Below, in pieces: positions 38,232 to 42,560 of a DNA stretch of 42,560 nucleotides (position 1 is its first letter; each line of letters starts with the position of its first letter). Source of the DNA: a virus. The notes beneath the pieces were generated by a model. The model was given only the letters and a program-made list of their open reading frames with translations. It had not been told where the DNA came from and did not search any database. Made by a program: the position numbers and the translations under genes. The stretch is from positions 1-42,560 of IMG/VR virus record IMGVR_UViG_3300044691_000280; one strand, written 5' to 3'.

Positions 38232-38644
38232 AAAGACCCGACTTAGAAACCGCAGAAAAAGTTGAACTTATAAAATATATTGAGTATCTTGAGGGGTGCC
38301 TTAATGGGAGCAGTGAACTTATTTTATCGTTAAATACGGCATCAAGGGTATTTGCCAAAGACCTTAATATGATATGCGAAGGAGAGGCGACAGAATGGGT
38401 GGCTGATGAGGATAAAGATGTGATAAAGTCAAACCTTACTTTACTGTCCGGGGATGCTAAGGACAAGACCTTTGAGCGTATCATGGTTTTATTTGATAAG
38501 TTTGATAAAATAAAGGCATTAAGTCAGTATTTTAAAGGGATGCCGATACAGCAAACAGAGGCTAAAAGACTAAAGTTACCACCGGGTGGAAATATATATG
38601 AACACGTAGTAAAGGAATTAAAGAATGGCCGTACAAGAGTTTGA
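38228..38644 (+). CDS. Helical protein upstream of terminase
   Basis: The 138-residue protein is helical (KVELIKYIEYLEGCLNGSSE, RIMVLFDKFDKIKALSQYF). It overlaps both neighbours (4 nt and 20 nt), so translation is coupled to the terminase large subunit. By position it could be a small terminase or its partner. No family recognised. Confidence 0.55.
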   Translation: MKRPDLETAEKVELIKYIEYLEGCLNGSSELILSLNTASRVFAKDLNMICEGEATEWVADEDKDVIKSNLTLLSGDAKDKTFERIMVLFDKFDKIKALSQYFKGMPIQQTEAKRLKLPPGGNIYEHVVKELKNGRTRV

Positions 38645-40712
38645 GGTTTATGAAAATTTAATTTATACTACACCCGAAATCCCTAAAAAAATACGTGGAC
38701 AGAAACTTAAACCTGTAGACCAGGTATGGACAAGGCATACTGAATATGAACAATGGGGATGGAACGATGACCCCAAGAATGGCACCGTTTGGTGGGAAGA
38801 CCCTGAACCAGGTCAATTAGAATGGTACTATGCCGAGATCGACCGTATCCTGAACGGGGAATGGGTAATGATCGAAGGCAATCCCACCTTTCTTAATAAT
38901 TTCGCTTACTTTTATTTTCAGTGGTTTGTGACCAAGGAAAATACACGCCCTGAATACAAAGACACCTGTTTACTTTTTATGCGGTTTTTGGAACTTGTTT
39001 TTAAAGACCCTAAATGCCGTGGCGGGAATACCATGAAAGGGCGAAGAAAGCACGTATCCACTATGTGCATGTCGGTTATTCTGCAATTTGGACTCATAAT
39101 GACCAATATTGAGCAGGGCATCACTTCAAAGTCTGCGGTAGATGCTGAAAAGATTTTCCAACTGATGTTCGTTAATGGGTATGCGGGACTTCCAAGTTTC
39201 TTGAAGCCGAGGATCAGTGGCAACGATTTACCTAAAACCCGTATGCATATTATTAAAAAGGCGGGCAGTATCACCAAGGGGCAGTCTACAGGGGCATCAA
39301 AAGAGGGTTTAAATAATAAGGTGGAATGGCGGGCACCGGGATTAAACGTATTTGACGGTGACGGATTGTGGATATTACTTTTGGACGAAGCGGGTAAATG
39401 GGAAGAAATTGCTATAGATGAATATTTGGTTACCGCTTCACAGATTATCCATGCCGGTAAACAAGTGGGCAGGATACTGATTATTACTACCGTAAATAAA
39501 GGGGATAAAGGCGGGGAAAGCTATAAAGTAGTTTGGAAGGGTTCGGATCAAACCAAACTAAATATTTTAGGGCAGACCGATAATAAACTCTATAGGTTAT
39601 TCATTCCCGGATACATGGGCGGAAGGGATGGGGGATGGATTGATAAGTACGGGAACAGCGTTTGGGATACACCCACTGCCGAACAGACCGAATGGCTAAA
39701 GAATGACCCCAATACCCTTGACCCTTATATGGGGTGTAAGGCTTATTGTGAGTTGCAAAGAAAACTACTTGCCAATGATCCTGAAAAGCTACAGGAAGAG
39801 ATACGCATGTTCCCGTTTAACCCCGAAGAGGTCTTTAACACCGCAAATAGCCAGTGCCATTTTAATATTAAAGACTTAAATGATCAGATAGAACTCATAG
39901 AGTCGCGCTGCGATGGTAAAAAGGAGAACGGCAGACGCATGTCATTTAAAATGAAGGATAGCGGAGAAAAGTACCCTGTAGATGACCCCAACGGCATGTG
40001 GTATATTTTGGAACTCATAGAAACGCCCAATAAATCTGTTTTTAAAGGAAGTATCAAATGCCCTGATAATGTTGCTTATGGCGCAGCGGGATTAGATACC
40101 TATGCCAATTCAAGGACATCGGTAGAAAAAGGGTCAGATGCCTGCTTGGTGGTCACATCACGATATAATTATCTTGACCCCGAAAAATCATATATGCCGG
40201 TAGCTATGTTTTTGGGTAAACCGGAAACAAAAGAAATTTTTCATACGCAGATACAGTACGGATTGGAGTATTACGGGATAAAGATGCTTGCCGAGCGTTC
40301 CCCTACCGATTGGGAGGACTGGTTTATAAAATACCGACTTGCCTCACCGCTGGATGCCCATAAAAAACAGGGCTATTTAATCACCACTAAGCGATATGAT
40401 GATTCAGAGGTGTATGGTGCCACCACTTCCGGCAAGGAAACCATGGAGCAGCACCTGACGGTCATGGTGGAGTATGCGCTGAATAATATGCATAAGATTC
40501 AGTTCTTAAGGATACTTAAGGATATGCTCAAATTCAATATCAAAGACCGAACCGACTATGACGGATGCATGGCTTTTGGATATTCTCTCATGGCGTTACT
40601 GGCAACAGTTAAAGTGAGTAATAAAATAGAGGAAAGCAAAATGTCTATACTACCTGTGTGGAAACCAACAGAAAAAAGTCCCCAAAAGAGCTATTTTAGA
40701 AAAGTTTCATAA
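38625..40712 (+). CDS. terL: Terminase large subunit
   Basis: The 695-residue protein is the ATPase-nuclease motor that packages phage DNA. The ATPase half shows a degenerate P-loop region (GRRKHVST, 139-146) as seen in divergent large terminases, and a clear Walker B LWILLLDEAGKWE (D254/E255), followed by LIITTVNKGDKGG as the coupling motif. The C-terminal half has an RNase-H-like nuclease with GAAGLDTYANSRTSVEKGSD as first acidic strand and YDGCMAFGYSLMAL near the end. The ATG at 38625 lies 20 nt inside the preceding gene. The portal gene follows. Confidence 0.87.
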   Translation: MAVQEFEVYENLIYTTPEIPKKIRGQKLKPVDQVWTRHTEYEQWGWNDDPKNGTVWWEDPEPGQLEWYYAEIDRILNGEWVMIEGNPTFLNNFAYFYFQWFVTKENTRPEYKDTCLLFMRFLELVFKDPKCRGGNTMKGRRKHVSTMCMSVILQFGLIMTNIEQGITSKSAVDAEKIFQLMFVNGYAGLPSFLKPRISGNDLPKTRMHIIKKAGSITKGQSTGASKEGLNNKVEWRAPGLNVFDGDGLWILLLDEAGKWEEIAIDEYLVTASQIIHAGKQVGRILIITTVNKGDKGGESYKVVWKGSDQTKLNILGQTDNKLYRLFIPGYMGGRDGGWIDKYGNSVWDTPTAEQTEWLKNDPNTLDPYMGCKAYCELQRKLLANDPEKLQEEIRMFPFNPEEVFNTANSQCHFNIKDLNDQIELIESRCDGKKENGRRMSFKMKDSGEKYPVDDPNGMWYILELIETPNKSVFKGSIKCPDNVAYGAAGLDTYANSRTSVEKGSDACLVVTSRYNYLDPEKSYMPVAMFLGKPETKEIFHTQIQYGLEYYGIKMLAERSPTDWEDWFIKYRLASPLDAHKKQGYLITTKRYDDSEVYGATTSGKETMEQHLTVMVEYALNNMHKIQFLRILKDMLKFNIKDRTDYDGCMAFGYSLMALLATVKVSNKIEESKMSILPVWKPTEKSPQKSYFRKVS

Positions 40713-40719
40713 AATCAAT

Positions 40720-40727
40720 TATATTTG
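40720..40727 (+). promoter_or_regulatory. Possible internal -7 box before the portal gene
   Basis: TATATTTG lies 17 nt before the portal ATG. A TTTA at 40695-40698 is a weak -33 with 21-nt spacing. Confidence 0.35.
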
Positions 40728-40744
40728 ATAGCAAATTACATAAA

Positions 40745-42560
40745 ATGCAGCCACTTACACAATTAACAGAGAGCCCTTTATCGCCCGATAAAAAGAAAGA
40801 TACAGAAGATTTTGGTTTAAAGGTAATCCGTAGTTGTTACAACAGGTGGAAGAACGGGTATGGCGGTGAAACCTATGTCAACCGTATTGCCCGTATATCA
40901 AAGAACAGGCTATATGCAATGGGCAAACAACCTACGGAGCAGTTCCGGGATATGGTAAAGATAGAAGGGCAGATACAGGTATTAAATCTTGACTATACCG
41001 CCTTAGCGGTCGCTGTACCGCTCTTAAATGCCAAGATAGACCGATACATGCAGCGCGAAGAAAAGATCAAGTGCAGGGCGTTTGGGCCGGTTAGCCAGAA
41101 TAAAAAGAAGAAAGATAAGGACGAGGCCAAGTTTAAGATGAACTACCGACCGGCCATACAGCAACTGCAACAATCCGCAGGGTTGCAATTAGAACAGTTT
41201 TCAGACGATGACCCCGCCTCTGAAATGGAACTCAATCTTAAGTTTAAGACCACCTACAAACAGAAAGAAGAGATCATCATGCAGATGGGCATGGAACTGG
41301 TATTCGATCAGAACGAGTGGGCGGACGTAATAAAGCCACGCTTGCTCATGGATGTGTTCTGTGCAGGATATAGTATCACAAAGACCGAACTTGACGGCAA
41401 TGGTTGGATAAAAACACCGTGGGTGTCACCGGAAAGCTTCATCACCTCCTATTCTGAATATGACGACTTCCGCGACTGGCAGTGGCAGGGGCAGCGTATA
41501 TCTATCAGCATTACCGAAATCAGGCTGCGTTACCCTAAAAGATTTACCGAAGAGGAACTGTGGTCGCTTGCTAATCGTTTTAAGGGCAAATATGGCAACT
41601 CCACGGAATGGTACTGCGAATGGTCGGATTATTTTAACACCGCCGCCGCACGTCCTTATGATTCCGTTAGCTGTGAAGTAGTTGACCTCTACTATAAAAC
41701 ACTATACAATCTTACCTACGAGAAAAAAGAAAACAGCTTTGGCCGCGAAATATTTAAAGAGGCGGAAACGATAAAGCCGGGGCGTAACTATGAAAAATCG
41801 TCTCCTTATTATGTGGCTTACCATGGCGTTTGGATAATCGATACCGACTATGTATTGGAGTGGGGGCTTGCCAAGCACATGCTTAAGCCAAACAGCAACT
41901 TAGTTGAGGTAAAAAGCCCGTATGTATGCCATATGTACGCAAATAATAAGTGCCGCAATACACCACTGGTAGAAACCATGTGCCCCCTTATTGATTTGAT
42001 GCAGAACATTCATATGCAGACGCAGAAGATCATCGCCATGACTGCCCCGGATGGCTTTAATATCGATATTTTAGGGCTTTCCAATATGGATATGGGGGAA
42101 GGTGTAGGTGTTATTTCACCGATGCAGGCATTTGGTATCTATCTGCAAACAGGTAACCAGTACTTTAGGAGCAAAGAACCGGACAGCGACGAAGAGTCAA
42201 AACCACCCATACAGCCGCAAAACAACCAGTATTCCAATAAGATAGAGCAGTTAGACGCACAGTGGTGGTCTGCCTATAAAAAGCTACAGATCATCACCGG
42301 GGACAATAACTTAGCGCAAGGCAATATCACCAATCAGGGAGTGGCTAATTCCACCTTGGATGACGCAAGGGAAATAGCAGACAATGCCTCAAACTATGCC
42401 TATAAGTCCTACCTGATGAACTTCAAGGGCACGGCAAAGAACGTGGAACTATTGCTATTGGATAAGTTCTTCCTGAAAGACGACAGTTTTGACGGCTATA
42501 CTAAAGCATTAGGTGAGGAAGATATTAAGTATATGAGGGAATTAGGGGAGGGGGATATTG
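40745..42560 (+). CDS. Portal protein (3' end beyond window)
   Basis: An open frame from the ATG at 40745 runs through the right edge (605 codons seen). Position after terminase and large size fit the portal, the dodecameric DNA entry ring. Features are VIRSCYNRWKNGYGGETYVN and later PYVCHMYANNKCRNTPLVET, MCPLIDLMQNIHMQTQKI, and NIDILGLSNMDMGEGVGVI, ending DNNLAQGNITNQGVANST with a helical portal-type stretch after. A small ORF in another frame at 41460-41681 is a shadow of this gene. Confidence 0.75.
   Translation, partial: MQPLTQLTESPLSPDKKKDTEDFGLKVIRSCYNRWKNGYGGETYVNRIARISKNRLYAMGKQPTEQFRDMVKIEGQIQVLNLDYTALAVAVPLLNAKIDRYMQREEKIKCRAFGPVSQNKKKKDKDEAKFKMNYRPAIQQLQQSAGLQLEQFSDDDPASEMELNLKFKTTYKQKEEIIMQMGMELVFDQNEWADVIKPRLLMDVFCAGYSITKTELDGNGWIKTPWVSPESFITSYSEYDDFRDWQWQGQRISISITEIRLRYPKRFTEEELWSLANRFKGKYGNSTEWYCEWSDYFNTAAARPYDSVSCEVVDLYYKTLYNLTYEKKENSFGREIFKEAETIKPGRNYEKSSPYYVAYHGVWIIDTDYVLEWGLAKHMLKPNSNLVEVKSPYVCHMYANNKCRNTPLVETMCPLIDLMQNIHMQTQKIIAMTAPDGFNIDILGLSNMDMGEGVGVISPMQAFGIYLQTGNQYFRSKEPDSDEESKPPIQPQNNQYSNKIEQLDAQWWSAYKKLQIITGDNNLAQGNITNQGVANSTLDDAREIADNASNYAYKSYLMNFKGTAKNVELLLLDKFFLKDDSFDGYTKALGEEDIKYMRELGEGDI

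Noticed and set aside
41460-41681. Plus-strand 73-codon ORF
   Set aside because: It is a shadow frame inside the portal gene, which runs open to the window edge.

Overview
This window is most likely part of a tailed-phage genome, or a close prophage relative, from a Bacteroidetes host, probably a Sphingobacteriaceae-like one. The host inference rests on repeated TTTG-N18-20-TAnnTTTG promoters (the Bacteroidetes sigma consensus), mostly weak Shine-Dalgarno signals, AT-rich DNA and the protein families present. Phage identity rests on a terminase large subunit followed by a portal protein (cut by the right edge), a GH25 endolysin with a holin-like partner, a prim-pol/helicase, RusA, NinB-like and SSB-like proteins, DUF3307, and dense chains of small genes with ATGA overlaps. 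No integrase or rRNA was seen.

Layout. 1-935 (+): two small membrane/coiled-coil proteins around a complete CheY-like receiver. 936-1085 (-): tiny membrane protein. 1139-3193 (+): secreted beta-helix/Ig-like protein. 3305-3471 (+): two tiny membrane peptides. 3539-4570 (-): C5 DNA methyltransferase. 4639-5612 (+): lysozyme and holin candidate. 5712-8289 (-): glycosylase-like HhH protein, small membrane proteins (one interrupted by TGA), and an RHH repressor paired with a GIY-YIG nuclease. 8417-9113 (+): three coupled small genes and a tRNA-Leu-like gene with an oversized middle. 9154-22760 (-): a long early/accessory array with RusA, HNH nucleases, a GHKL-type ATPase with unusual motif order, SSB-like protein, a DUF6745-like protein with 28 SQL tetrapeptide repeats, another RHH regulator and many small proteins. 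22761-23634: the largest non-coding region, with palindromes and repeats, from which the two arms diverge. 23635-30729 (+): replication arm, with a RepL-like winged-helix protein, NinB-like protein, initiator and prim-pol/helicase. 30844-31391: broken homing endonuclease. 31642-end (+): late region opening with small genes, then a glycosyltransferase/methyltransferase cassette, a GroES-like protein, packaging genes and the portal.

How the parts may work together (inference). RHH and winged-helix regulators sit under promoters that almost touch their start codons, so leaderless transcripts may set the early switch. The initiator gene carries tandem 12-mers between 14-bp inverted repeats, a lambda-O-like origin candidate. 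RusA, NinB-like, SSB-like and HNH proteins would process replication and recombination intermediates. The cassette before terminase (GT2, SAM-MTase, PLOD-like GT, SAM-MTase, GT-B) could build a methylated glycan on a virion protein, on DNA or on the host surface. Three lesions (in-frame TGA, in-frame TAG, one frameshift) may be real decay, recoding or assembly errors.
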